This document shows, piece after piece, positions 1-6,529 of a stretch of DNA of 64,000 nucleotides. Location: contig NZ_CP134227.1 of NCBI RefSeq assembly GCF_031656915.1, forward strand, positions 3,286,001 to 3,350,000, written 5' to 3'. This stretch comes from Nocardioides marmorisolisilvae (GTDB lineage Bacteria; Actinomycetota; Actinomycetes; Propionibacteriales; Nocardioidaceae). The notes under the pieces are model-generated. The model was given only the letters and a program-made list of their open reading frames with translations. It was not told the DNA's origin and did no database searches. Position numbers and translations under genes: made by a program. Position 1 is the stretch's first letter, and each line of letters begins with the position of its first letter.

Positions 1-2
1 GC

Positions 3-311
3 TGCACCCGCCCCCTGTATCCCCGCACCGCACGCCGCACCGACGACGGCTGGATCTGCGCCAACGCCCGATCCTGCGGCAAGGCCCGCGCCGCCCTCCC
101 ACGCATCGAGGACCTGCGCTGGATGGCCGCCCACGGCGAGTCCGCACAAGGCGCCGCCGCACGCCTCGGCATCACCAAGGCAGAGGCACTGCGCCGCTGG
201 TGCGTGCGCCACGACATCGAGGACGTGTGGCGCACCCTGCGAGCCCGCGACCCCCTCGACCTCGACCCCGGCAGACAGATCCAGCGACTCGGATGGGAGG
301 CCGTCGCATGA
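3..311 (+). CDS. Phage early protein with Cys pair and helix-turn-helix-like segment, 5' truncated
   Basis: The reading frame is open from the left edge, so the true start lies outside the window. The visible part has two spaced cysteines (ICANARSCGK) and then a segment that reads like a helix-turn-helix (AQGAAARLGITKAEALRRW), ending in a Trp/Arg-rich tail. A DNA-binding role is inferred from this segment only. The stop overlaps the next start (ATGA), so it is translationally coupled to the small Cys-rich protein downstream. No specific family is recognised. Confidence 0.6.
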   Translation, partial: CTRPLYPRTARRTDDGWICANARSCGKARAALPRIEDLRWMAAHGESAQGAAARLGITKAEALRRWCVRHDIEDVWRTLRARDPLDLDPGRQIQRLGWEAVA

Positions 312-607
312 CCACCATGCTCCCCCAGCCCAGCCTGACCGCCGACGAACTCCACGCCGCCCTCGGAGGCAGCCACATCCTCACCGACGGCGGACCACCC
401 GGCATCATCGCCACCCACCCGATGAGCCTCCAATGCGCCGACTGTGGCGCCGTCGAGACCCAGCCCGAGGGCCGCTCCTGGCCGGCGTTCATTCTCACCT
501 GCGGCTACGGGTTCCACACCTGCACCCGAGGCGCCGAGGGACGGCTGTGCCGCGACTGTCTGGCCGTCGTCAAGGGCGCCTGCGACAAGGCAGCGTGCCG
601 CGCATGA
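308..607 (+). CDS. Small zinc-ribbon-like phage protein
   Basis: This 99-residue protein carries a CADC pair and later CGYGFHTC, CRDC and ACDKAAC motifs, a pattern suited to binding one or two structural zinc ions. The ATG overlaps the upstream stop (ATGA), and its own stop overlaps the next ATG, so the gene sits inside a tightly coupled early operon. No enzyme motif is visible. The function is unknown; nucleic acid or protein binding is the usual role of such phage zinc microproteins. Confidence 0.55.
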   Translation: MTTMLPQPSLTADELHAALGGSHILTDGGPPGIIATHPMSLQCADCGAVETQPEGRSWPAFILTCGYGFHTCTRGAEGRLCRDCLAVVKGACDKAACRA

Positions 608-774
608 GCCCCGTTCGGAGCGGTTTCGTCACGAAAACGGTCGATTACTGGTCGGTAGGACGCGATCTACTCACGGGTAACACGCGGTTACCGGCGAGTA
701 GGTCGCACGCCGCGACCATTTCGTCACCCCGTTACTCACCGGTAACCCGCGCGGTTTCGGAGGCAATCGCATGA
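604..774 (+). CDS. Short hypothetical protein coinciding with a palindrome-rich segment
   Basis: A 56-codon frame starts at an ATG that overlaps the preceding stop and ends in a TGA that overlaps the following ATG, which is the coupling pattern of its neighbours. The composition (Ser/Thr/Arg/Val, no Cys) and the lower GC differ from adjacent genes. The DNA carries several GTTACC/GGTAAC inverted repeats, so the segment may be mainly regulatory and the frame fortuitous. No family is recognised. Confidence 0.3.
   Translation: MSPVRSGFVTKTVDYWSVGRDLLTGNTRLPASRSHAATISSPRYSPVTRAVSEAIA
676..746. promoter_or_regulatory. Cluster of GTTACC inverted repeats (candidate phage operator)
   Basis: GGTAAC (676-681) and GTTACC (687-692) form a perfect inverted repeat with a 5-bp spacer. 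GTTAC (731-735) and GTAAC (742-746) form a second one about 55 bp downstream. Both lie in a segment with lower GC than its surroundings. The repeats are seen directly; a repressor, Cro-like or replication-initiator binding role is inference. Confidence 0.35.
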
Positions 775-902
775 CCGTCACAGCCTCGTCCGCCGGATTC
801 ACAGCCACCTGCCCCTGTGGATGGGCCACGCTCTCCCAGACCCGCGCCGTCGTCGAACGCCGACTCAGCGACCACACAGCCATGTGCGGGGAGCCGGAAT
901 GA
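771..902 (+). CDS. 43-residue zinc-finger microprotein
   Basis: The frame encodes 43 residues with CPCGW near the middle and a later H-x3-C (DHTAMC), a plausible C2HC zinc knuckle. Both ends are coupled to neighbours by ATGA overlaps, which supports real translation despite its size. Many actinophage early regions carry such microproteins of unknown function, and no specific family is assigned here. Confidence 0.5.
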   Translation: MTVTASSAGFTATCPCGWATLSQTRAVVERRLSDHTAMCGEPE

Positions 903-1324
903 GCGACCTGCTGACCATGCTCCACGACCACGACCTGCCGCCGAAGTGGGACGACCGGGCCGTCGTCTGGGAGGGCTGGGAGTACGCGCCGTCCGGTGTG
1001 TTCATCTGCCCGGCGCCGAAGCCGGACGTGTGCGAAGGCTGCGGGATGCCGACGATGGAACGCGGGTTCCCGTGCTGGTCCACGAACAAGGGCCTGCGCG
1101 CCGACTCCACCCGGCTCACACTCGACGACTTTCACGCCGAGGAAGCGGCACGAGCCCGGCTGCCGTGGCGCGTCCAGGGCAAGATGCCGCGCCACTGGTG
1201 GATCGAACTGCACGCCTTCCGCTGCCACCACTGCTCGCTCGATTCGGTCTGGGATACCACCAGCGGCGGGTGGTGGACCCTCGACCACACCGACTACGGC
1301 GACGACGGGTCGGTGGCCCCGTGA
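899..1324 (+). CDS. Trp-rich zinc-binding phage protein
   Basis: The 141-residue product starts at an ATG overlapping the upstream TGA. It has a CEGC pair followed by a single Cys (FPCW) and then CHHC, which could form a four-cysteine zinc site, and it is rich in tryptophan (VVWEGWEY, HWWIELH, GGWWTLDH). The last part resembles small phage proteins of unknown function. Its stop overlaps the GTG of the next gene. Confidence 0.5.
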   Translation: MSDLLTMLHDHDLPPKWDDRAVVWEGWEYAPSGVFICPAPKPDVCEGCGMPTMERGFPCWSTNKGLRADSTRLTLDDFHAEEAARARLPWRVQGKMPRHWWIELHAFRCHHCSLDSVWDTTSGGWWTLDHTDYGDDGSVAP

Positions 1325-1467
1325 GCATCTTCGGCTGCTGTAACTCGGCACCCGGCGCCGTACCCGACCAGTACCACGCGGTCTGCATCGGGCGGTTTGT
1401 CGACCAGTTCGGGGTCGAGCACGTGTGCGGCTGCGTGAACCACGAGTACGACGAGGAGGAGGAGTAG
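1321..1467 (+). CDS. 48-residue Cys-rich microprotein with acidic tail
   Basis: It starts with GTG overlapping the previous TGA. Cysteines occur as GCC, VC and CGC, and the protein ends in a run of five acidic residues. The coupling, with one base shared with the next GTG, argues that it is a real member of the early operon. The function is unknown. Confidence 0.45.
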   Translation: MSIFGCCNSAPGAVPDQYHAVCIGRFVDQFGVEHVCGCVNHEYDEEEE

Positions 1468-1640
1468 TGAACATCGAACAACCATTCCAGGGCATGACGT
1501 GGGGTGACCTGCGCGCCTTCGTAGCGCTCAGCGACGCTGCCGACGCCGAGGAGATCGTCTATGACTGCGACGACCAGCTAGAGCGCGTGAGCATGCTCAT
1601 CACGGGCATCGACCTCAAGCGGGTGACCCATGGCCCGTGA
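1467..1640 (+). CDS. Small acidic hypothetical phage protein
   Basis: A GTG start one base into the previous stop gives a 57-residue acidic protein (SDAADAEEIVYDCDDQ). It overlaps the start of the next gene by 11 bp. Nothing in the sequence identifies a function, and no membrane segment or zinc motif is present. Confidence 0.45.
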   Translation: MNIEQPFQGMTWGDLRAFVALSDAADAEEIVYDCDDQLERVSMLITGIDLKRVTHGP

Positions 1641-2163
1641 CCACGCCCGCATCCTCACCGCAATCTGGCGAGACCCCGACTTTCGCGCGCTCGACGTTGG
1701 CGGCCAGCACGCCTACCTCGCGCTCGTGAGCCAAGAGGCGCTGACCTATGCCGGAGTGCTCGACTACCGGCCCGGTCGCATCGCCGCACTGAGCAAGGGC
1801 AACACGGCCAGCAAGGTTGAGCGGGCCATCCGTTCGTTGGCAGCCGCGCGCTTCGTCGTCCTCGACGAGCAGACCGAAGAACTCCTGGCCCGCACCTACG
1901 TCCGCTACGACGGCGTGATGGACCGCGTGAACATGGGAAAGGCGGTCGGAAGGGCCATAGACAAGATCGTCTCTCTCAACCTCCGCGCCGCAGTTCTGAC
2001 CGAGCTCGGGCGCCACTACGCCGAGAAGCCGACCCTCGCCGGATGGGATGGCTTGGCCGAAGTCAACGCCGATGCCATGAACCACGTAACCGCGATGGCA
2101 TCCACCATCCCATTGCCAATGGCATCGGGCATGGCAACGGCAATGGCATCGGGAAAGGCATAA
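1630..2163 (+). CDS. Phage replication-type winged-helix protein with repetitive C-terminus
   Basis: The N-terminus (MARDHARILTAIWRDPDFRAL, followed by a block ending AARFVVLDEQTEELLARTYVRYDG) matches the pattern of a common actinophage/actinobacterial protein. That family has a winged-helix-like N-domain and sits among replication genes; it is recognised from memory, not by search. Residues from about 150 onward are low-complexity Met-Ala-Ser-Gly/Thr repeats, unlike the rest, and look like a repeat-expanded or replaced tail. A replication-initiation role is probable but unproven. Confidence 0.5.
   Translation: MARDHARILTAIWRDPDFRALDVGGQHAYLALVSQEALTYAGVLDYRPGRIAALSKGNTASKVERAIRSLAAARFVVLDEQTEELLARTYVRYDGVMDRVNMGKAVGRAIDKIVSLNLRAAVLTELGRHYAEKPTLAGWDGLAEVNADAMNHVTAMASTIPLPMASGMATAMASGKA
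2117..2153 (+). repeat. 24-bp-period direct repeat in the 3' end of the replication-type gene
   Basis: CAATGGCATCGGG occurs at 2117-2129 and again at 2141-2153, with further ATGGCA copies between and around them. The repeats encode the MASG/MATA tail of the protein. Confidence 0.7.
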
Positions 2164-2194
2164 GCGATGGCAGCGCGAATGGAGACCCCAACTC

Positions 2195-2228
2195 CCTTAG
2201 TTCCTTTGTTCCCTAGTTCCCTAGTTCC
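2195..2228 (+). repeat. Short tandem CTAGTTCC repeats in an early intergenic region
   Basis: CTAGTTCC is repeated head-to-tail at 2213-2220 and 2221-2228, preceded by the related CTTAGTTCC at 2196-2204. The repeats lie in the 143-bp gap before the next gene. They may be iteron-like binding sites or simple slippage products; the sequence does not decide. Confidence 0.6.
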
Positions 2229-2306
2229 GAAAGATCGCCCGTCGCATGCATCTCACGGTGACCTAGCGCGAGGCCGGATGCATGCACTCGACAACGGCGG
2301 TGTCCG

Positions 2307-2759
2307 ATGCCCGTGACCAAGGACCAAGCTCGTATCCTCACATCGCTCATCGTCGCCAGCCGACCCCACGGCGCACCACGCTGGGACGAACCCGGCATCA
2401 TGGCCGCACTCGCCAAGGTCGCAGACCGCTCGCTGCCCGAGGTCGTCATCGCCAGCATCCGAGCCGCCTGCGACGCCAGCGCCCGCAACCCCGGCGTGAT
2501 CGCCGCACCCGGCAAGGCGTGGGACTCAGACACCGTTCCCATCGAAGCCAAGTCCCGCCCACACCCGCCCAAACGCGGACAGGACTGCCCACGCCACCCC
2601 GGCCAGTTCGCCGACCGATGCGGCGGATGCCGCGCCGACCAGCTCGCCGGACCCGACGACGACGAGGACACGCCGGACAGCCCGCCGCCCTCATGGCAGC
2701 CGGGCGACACCAAGGCCGGGGCCGCGATGTGCCGGGCCGCGATCAAGGGGGACGCATGA
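2307..2759 (+). CDS. Phage early protein with N-terminal helical domain and Cys motif
   Basis: The 150-residue product begins MPVTKDQARILTSLIVASRP, has a helical N-terminal half, and then a short Cys/His cluster (CPRHPGQFADRCGGC) that could bind zinc. The C-terminal third is acidic and proline-rich. A protein of this layout commonly follows the winged-helix replication-type gene in actinophages, so a linked replication role is plausible. The stop overlaps the next ATG (ATGA). Confidence 0.5.
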   Translation: MPVTKDQARILTSLIVASRPHGAPRWDEPGIMAALAKVADRSLPEVVIASIRAACDASARNPGVIAAPGKAWDSDTVPIEAKSRPHPPKRGQDCPRHPGQFADRCGGCRADQLAGPDDDEDTPDSPPPSWQPGDTKAGAAMCRAAIKGDA

Positions 2760-2890
2760 GGCGTGCGAAGGGGTCCCAGCCTTGCGAGGATGCCCGCTGC
2801 CGCGACGCGGAGTCACAAGCGGGTAGTTACGTCACTGGCATTCCGAACGGGCCGCAGAACGGCGCACAGCGAACCATGGGGGACGCATGA
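2756..2890 (+). CDS. 44-residue hypothetical protein
   Basis: A small frame is coupled at both ends by ATGA overlaps. It has two cysteines (QPCEDARC) and a Gln/Asn/Gly-rich C-terminus. Coupling is the main support, and no function can be inferred. Confidence 0.35.
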   Translation: MRRAKGSQPCEDARCRDAESQAGSYVTGIPNGPQNGAQRTMGDA

Positions 2891-3909
2891 ACACCTTCGA
2901 CCAGCGCTGCACGTACAGCGAACTGCCACGCTGGGCCTGCGACCACTGCGGCGCCCACCCCGGCAACGCAGGCGTCACCGCCCACCACGACCCGAAAGAG
3001 CCGCCCCGAGCGCTCCGACTCGTGTTCGCCGACGTCCCCGCCACCATCGGCGAACGCCCCGACCTGCACCTGACCCGACCCGGCGACGGCACCTGCGCCT
3101 GCGGACAGCCCACCCGCGACGACGCCTACGGCTGCGAGGACTGCGCCGACGAGCTGGCCCGCATCCTCGGCGACGTGCCCTGGCTCGCCGAGCAGCTCGA
3201 CATCGCCATCGCCGGACAGCGCGCCAAGCGATTCGGCGCCGAACACGGAGACGACGGCCTGCCCTGGAACGCCGCCGCATCGACCGCCCTCGCCGAACTG
3301 CGAAACGAGCTCGTCGGCGTCGTGCGGATCTGCATCGAGGACCACGTGCGGCACCAGTCCCCGGCCGACGGCTGGCCCGCCGACACCCTGCCCGCGATCT
3401 CCGGGTGGCTGCTGTGGCGCGTCGACGGCCTGACCCGGCACGAGACATGGACCGAGACGCTGCGCAACCTGCGGCGCATCGAGGGCGACACGCTGCGGAT
3501 CATCGACAACCCGCCGCGCCGGCTGTTCCTCGGCTGGTGCACCGCGCGGAGCATCGTCGGGGAAGGCCCCGACGTGCGCATCGAGTCGTGCCCCGGAGCC
3601 GTCTACGCCACCGAGGGCGCCCTGCAGGGCAAGTGCCGCGAGTGCAAGGCGCCGTACCCGGTCAAGGAGTCGCGCGAGGCCCTGGAGCGCGAGTTGGACG
3701 ACCGGCTGTGCACGGCTGCGGAGATCGCCCACCTCATCACGTATCTGGGGCTCCAGGTGAGCCGCGAGCAGGTCCGCAAGAGGATCAACCTGTGGGACGC
3801 ACGCAAGCGGATCACGGCATCGGGTACCGACGACGCCGGGCAGCCTACCTACCGGTACGGCGCGGTGAGGCCGCTGCTGTCGGTGGCATTCGAGAAGCGG
3901 GAGGCATGA
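2887..3909 (+). CDS. Multi-zinc-ribbon phage protein with C-terminal HTH-like region
   Basis: The 340-residue protein has three Cys clusters: CDHC near residue 18, CACGQPT...CEDC near 70-90, and CRECKAPYP near 255. A C-terminal segment (CTAAEIAHLITYLGLQVSREQVRKRINLW) reads like a helix-turn-helix. This architecture recurs in early regions of actinophages and suggests a DNA-binding regulator or replication accessory protein. No catalytic motif is visible. It is coupled to the DUF6221-like gene by ATGA. Confidence 0.55.
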   Translation: MNTFDQRCTYSELPRWACDHCGAHPGNAGVTAHHDPKEPPRALRLVFADVPATIGERPDLHLTRPGDGTCACGQPTRDDAYGCEDCADELARILGDVPWLAEQLDIAIAGQRAKRFGAEHGDDGLPWNAAASTALAELRNELVGVVRICIEDHVRHQSPADGWPADTLPAISGWLLWRVDGLTRHETWTETLRNLRRIEGDTLRIIDNPPRRLFLGWCTARSIVGEGPDVRIESCPGAVYATEGALQGKCRECKAPYPVKESREALERELDDRLCTAAEIAHLITYLGLQVSREQVRKRINLWDARKRITASGTDDAGQPTYRYGAVRPLLSVAFEKREA

Positions 3910-4337
3910 TGGGAACCATGACGATCACGGAGTTCCTGCTGGCCCGGATCGCTGAACGTGAGTCCGTAGCACGGGACATGCAGCATCAGGCACGAGTCGG
4001 CCGCCCATTCTTCCGCACCGACCTCCTCGCCGGCGGTACGGGCATCCGAGAGTTGATCGACCCCGCCCGCGTGATGGCCGACTGCGAGGCGAAGCGGCGG
4101 ATCGTGGAGTTGCACAAGAACTGGCCGGTACTGATCGACCAACCAGTCAAGCTCGAGCCGATCGTGAGCAGCGACCCGACACAGTTCGCGTTCCGAGCAT
4201 CGCAGCAGATCGCCTGGGCGACCGAGCAGGAATACCGCGCCAAGTTCGGCGACGAGCCACCGACCGCGCCGATGCTGGCAGCCCTCGCCGCCGTCTACGC
4301 CGACCACCCAGACTACCGCGAGGAGTGGCGCCCGTGA
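3906..4337 (+). CDS. DUF6221-like protein
   Basis: The sequence begins MTITEFLLARIAERE (from the third ATG), contains DPARVMADCEAKRRIVELH and ends in YADHPDYREEWRP. These blocks match what I know of the DUF6221 family, widespread in Streptomyces and its phages and of unknown function. The first ATG overlaps the upstream stop; starts at 3909 or 3918 are also possible. Confidence 0.7.
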   Translation: MMGTMTITEFLLARIAERESVARDMQHQARVGRPFFRTDLLAGGTGIRELIDPARVMADCEAKRRIVELHKNWPVLIDQPVKLEPIVSSDPTQFAFRASQQIAWATEQEYRAKFGDEPPTAPMLAALAAVYADHPDYREEWRP

Positions 4338-4481
4338 GGCGGCACCGCTGACCCGAAACACCCGTGACGCGCGGTGCTTGATTCCTGCCCACCCGGCGTG
4401 CAACCATGAAGCGCACCAGAATTCGCGCGCCCTGAGCCAGACGGCCGGGGCGCTTGCCATGTCCGGCGGATGGGGGCAGCG

Positions 4482-4661
4482 ATGAACGACGACCCCGCGC
4501 TCACCTGCACCAAGTGCACGCGCCCGCTGACCCACCACTGCAAGGCCGGCCTCTGCGGCTGGCTGATCTGCAGCAACCGCACCTGCGAGGCCGGCACCTT
4601 CGACACCGTGCGCGGCGTCCTCGTGCTGCGTGGTGGGACCGTGGAGCGGCTGCGGTACTAG
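4482..4661 (+). CDS. Small zinc-ribbon phage protein
   Basis: The 59-residue product has a CTKC pair and CKAGLCGWLIC...C, the pattern of a compact four-Cys zinc ribbon. The start at 4482 is preferred over the in-frame ATG at 4470 because the G-rich segment between them is a better ribosome binding site. The 144 bp upstream hold no supported gene. Confidence 0.5.
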   Translation: MNDDPALTCTKCTRPLTHHCKAGLCGWLICSNRTCEAGTFDTVRGVLVLRGGTVERLRY

Positions 4662-4663
4662 CC

Positions 4664-5065
4664 GTGAACCGTCACCACGTCCTCGACGCATACGGCTGCC
4701 ACCTGCACGTCGCCACCGACCGACGCGGCTGGGCCACCCTGCGGCGCAGACTTCCCGGCCTCGTGGACGGCCCGGCACCGGAGTCGGCAGGCTGGACACG
4801 GTTCGCCGCCTGGCAGCCCAAGAGCGGCATCACGGTCCCGGTGGTCGTGGTCTACATCAACGCCGCCCAGCACACCGCGCCGGTCGACCTGATCGACACC
4901 GCCGCGCACGAGGCCGCACACGTGGTGTCCGCGCTCATGGACCACATCGGGCACACCATCAGCGGCATCGACGAGCCGAGCGCGTACCTCGTTGGGTGGG
5001 TCACGGCGTGGCTGTGGGGCGCGGCGAGCGATCAGCCCGTCACGGCCGACAGGACCGCGAGATAG
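4664..5065 (+). CDS. Phage HEXXH-type putative zinc metallopeptidase
   Basis: The frame starts with GTG two bases after the previous stop and encodes 133 residues. HEAAH (residues 82-86) within DTAAHEAAHVVSALMDHIG is the zincin signature, and the downstream DEPSAYLVGWVTAW supplies a possible third ligand (Glu104) and a hydrophobic helix. Small phage HEXXH proteins of this sort are common, but substrates are unknown. The 3' end overlaps a convergent minus-strand gene by 34 bp. Confidence 0.6.
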   Translation: MNRHHVLDAYGCHLHVATDRRGWATLRRRLPGLVDGPAPESAGWTRFAAWQPKSGITVPVVVVYINAAQHTAPVDLIDTAAHEAAHVVSALMDHIGHTISGIDEPSAYLVGWVTAWLWGAASDQPVTADRTAR

Positions 5066-5442
5066 ACCAGGAACGACACGCCCCACAGCAGCGGGATCGC
5101 CCACATTCCGACACGGCGAGCACGAAGCACCAGATAGACCGGGACCAGGATGAGGCCCCACAGGGCGCCCACCTCGACGTAGCCGGCAGCCTGTACCCGC
5201 TTGTCGTCGGCCACCGCGAACACGACGTTTAGCACGACCATGGCCAGCCCCAGCATCCCGCCGCTGATCGTCGGGAAGGCGAGCGGCAGCAGCAACGAGA
5301 GCAGCGGCACGGCGACGATCGCCCACGCGAACGTGTTGTCCAACGGCAACGGACGTCGCATGCTCAGCGGCACGTCGCTACGGCAGAACGGGCACCATCC
5401 GCCGCCCTCAGGAATCGTCTCCGCGCATCGCGGGCACGTCAT
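5032..5442 (-). CDS. Zinc-ribbon integral membrane protein, opposite to the phage operon
   Basis: The N-terminus is a rubredoxin-like zinc ribbon (CPRC...CPFC, residues 3-20). About four hydrophobic segments follow (AWAIVAVPLLSLLLPL, MLGLAMVVLNVVFAV, ALWGLILVPVYLVL, MWAIPLLWGVSFLVYLAVL). It is one of only three minus-strand genes in the prophage, so it may be expressed in the lysogen as a moron. The start at 5442 gives the ribbon at the N-terminus; an ATG at 5487 would add 15 residues but overlaps the divergent gene start. Function is unknown; superinfection or envelope modification is speculation. Confidence 0.6.
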   Translation of the reverse strand: MTCPRCAETIPEGGGWCPFCRSDVPLSMRRPLPLDNTFAWAIVAVPLLSLLLPLAFPTISGGMLGLAMVVLNVVFAVADDKRVQAAGYVEVGALWGLILVPVYLVLRARRVGMWAIPLLWGVSFLVYLAVLSAVTG

Positions 5443-5485
5443 CGTCGCCACGGAGGGCACGCTACGCCGAACGGAGGCGGTCGAC

Positions 5486-5710
5486 ATGGTGAACACCGAT
5501 CCCGCCGCCACCGAACGACTCATGCGCTACTGGGCAGAAGGCGAAGGCGCGGCGAAGATCCAATGGGGAGTGCCCGGCGACTTCGACAGGTGCGTCGTCG
5601 AGCTGGGCAAGTACGTCGGACCACGCATCGTCAAGGGCCTGTGCTCCAACCTGCACGAGCGTGCCACCGGCGCACGACCGGGCCACGCACCGGGCGAACA
5701 GCACGGCTGA
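5486..5710 (+). CDS. Small phage protein preceding the HNH nuclease
   Basis: The 74-residue product starts at an ATG 8 bp after GGAGG. It has the sequence block MRYWAEGEGAAKIQWGVPGDFDRCVVELGKYV, which I recognise as a recurrent small protein immediately upstream of HNH genes in actinophages. The stop shares its last base with the HNH start. Its role is unknown; the position suggests a link to DNA packaging. Confidence 0.55.
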   Translation: MVNTDPAATERLMRYWAEGEGAAKIQWGVPGDFDRCVVELGKYVGPRIVKGLCSNLHERATGARPGHAPGEQHG

Positions 5711-6000
5711 TGCCGTACCGGTACGCCCAGCCCGGCAACTGGAAGACGACCCGGCGCCGCATCCTGCAGCGCGACGAGGGCCGCTGCTACAGCCCGTACC
5801 CGGCGCTGTGCATCGGCGAGGCGACACAGGTGGACCACGTTCAGCCGGTCGCAGCGGGTGGCAGTCACGACGACGACAACCTCGCCGCCATCTGCGCGCC
5901 CTGCCACGACGCCAAGTCCAAGGCCGAGCGCATGGCGGGCGTCCAGCGCGTCAGACACGCCCGGCACCGGCCGCCCGAACCGCATCCAGGTGCGATCTAG
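5710..6000 (+). CDS. HNH endonuclease next to terminase
   Basis: This 96-residue protein has the HNH fold signature: VDHVQPVAAGG with the catalytic His43, DDDNLAAIC with Asn57, and CAPCHDAKS with His66 and paired cysteines for a structural zinc. HNH proteins encoded beside the terminase of HK97-like phages cooperate with it in cos cleavage during packaging. Overlap with the preceding small gene and proximity to the terminase genes support that role. Confidence 0.85.
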   Translation: MPYRYAQPGNWKTTRRRILQRDEGRCYSPYPALCIGEATQVDHVQPVAAGGSHDDDNLAAICAPCHDAKSKAERMAGVQRVRHARHRPPEPHPGAI

Positions 6001-6060
6001 CGGCTCGCACGTCGGAGGGGTGGGGGGGTGACCCCCTCGCGCTGCCGTCGCCTTCCGAAC
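6001..6060 (+). other. Candidate cos region between HNH and terminase
   Basis: The gap between the HNH gene and the terminase small subunit holds a G-run-rich stretch (GGAGGGGTGGGGGGGTGACC at about 6015-6034). In HNH-encoding cos phages the packaging site usually lies in this position. No end has been mapped, so this is inference from position and composition. Confidence 0.3.
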
Positions 6061-6151
6061 CGGTATAGCACTCGCCGGCCTGCGTGCGGTCTGGCTCTCG
6101 TTTTTCCGGCTCACCCAGGCGGTGGCCGTTCTGCCCAGGAGGCAACCCGTC

Positions 6152-6529
6152 ATGCCCGCAAAGAAGAAGTCGACCGCGCCCGCTGATCTGTCTGACGCGG
6201 GGCGCGCGGTGTGGGACTCGATCGCGAGTCGCTATGCGCTCCGTCCTGATGAGGTCGCTCGGCTGCATGCGGCGTGCCGCACGGCGGACATGGTGGCGAG
6301 TCTCGAGGCGGCGTGGTCGGAGCGCGGTTGCCCGATGATCACGACGGGGTCGATGGGCCAGGAGGTGATCCATCCGCTGATCGGTGAGCTTCGTGCTCAG
6401 CGGTCGGCGTTGGACGGGGCTCTGACTCGGTTGAAGCTGCCGGACGACGAGGGCGGTGGCGTGGCTGTGAACCAGCAGCGCGATGCCGCGAACTCGAAGT
6501 GGTCGACGGGTCGAGGACGTGGCGCGTAG
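6152..6529 (+). CDS. terS: Terminase small subunit (P27-like)
   Basis: The 125-residue protein follows a good AGGAGG site 9 bp upstream. It is helical, with a DLSDAGRAVWDSIASRYALRPDEVARLHAACRTADMV block and a HPLIGELRAQRSALDGALTRLKLP block, matching small terminase subunits of the P27 type that select the packaging site. It directly precedes, and overlaps by 47 bp, the large subunit, which confirms the assignment. Confidence 0.8.
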   Translation: MPAKKKSTAPADLSDAGRAVWDSIASRYALRPDEVARLHAACRTADMVASLEAAWSERGCPMITTGSMGQEVIHPLIGELRAQRSALDGALTRLKLPDDEGGGVAVNQQRDAANSKWSTGRGRGA

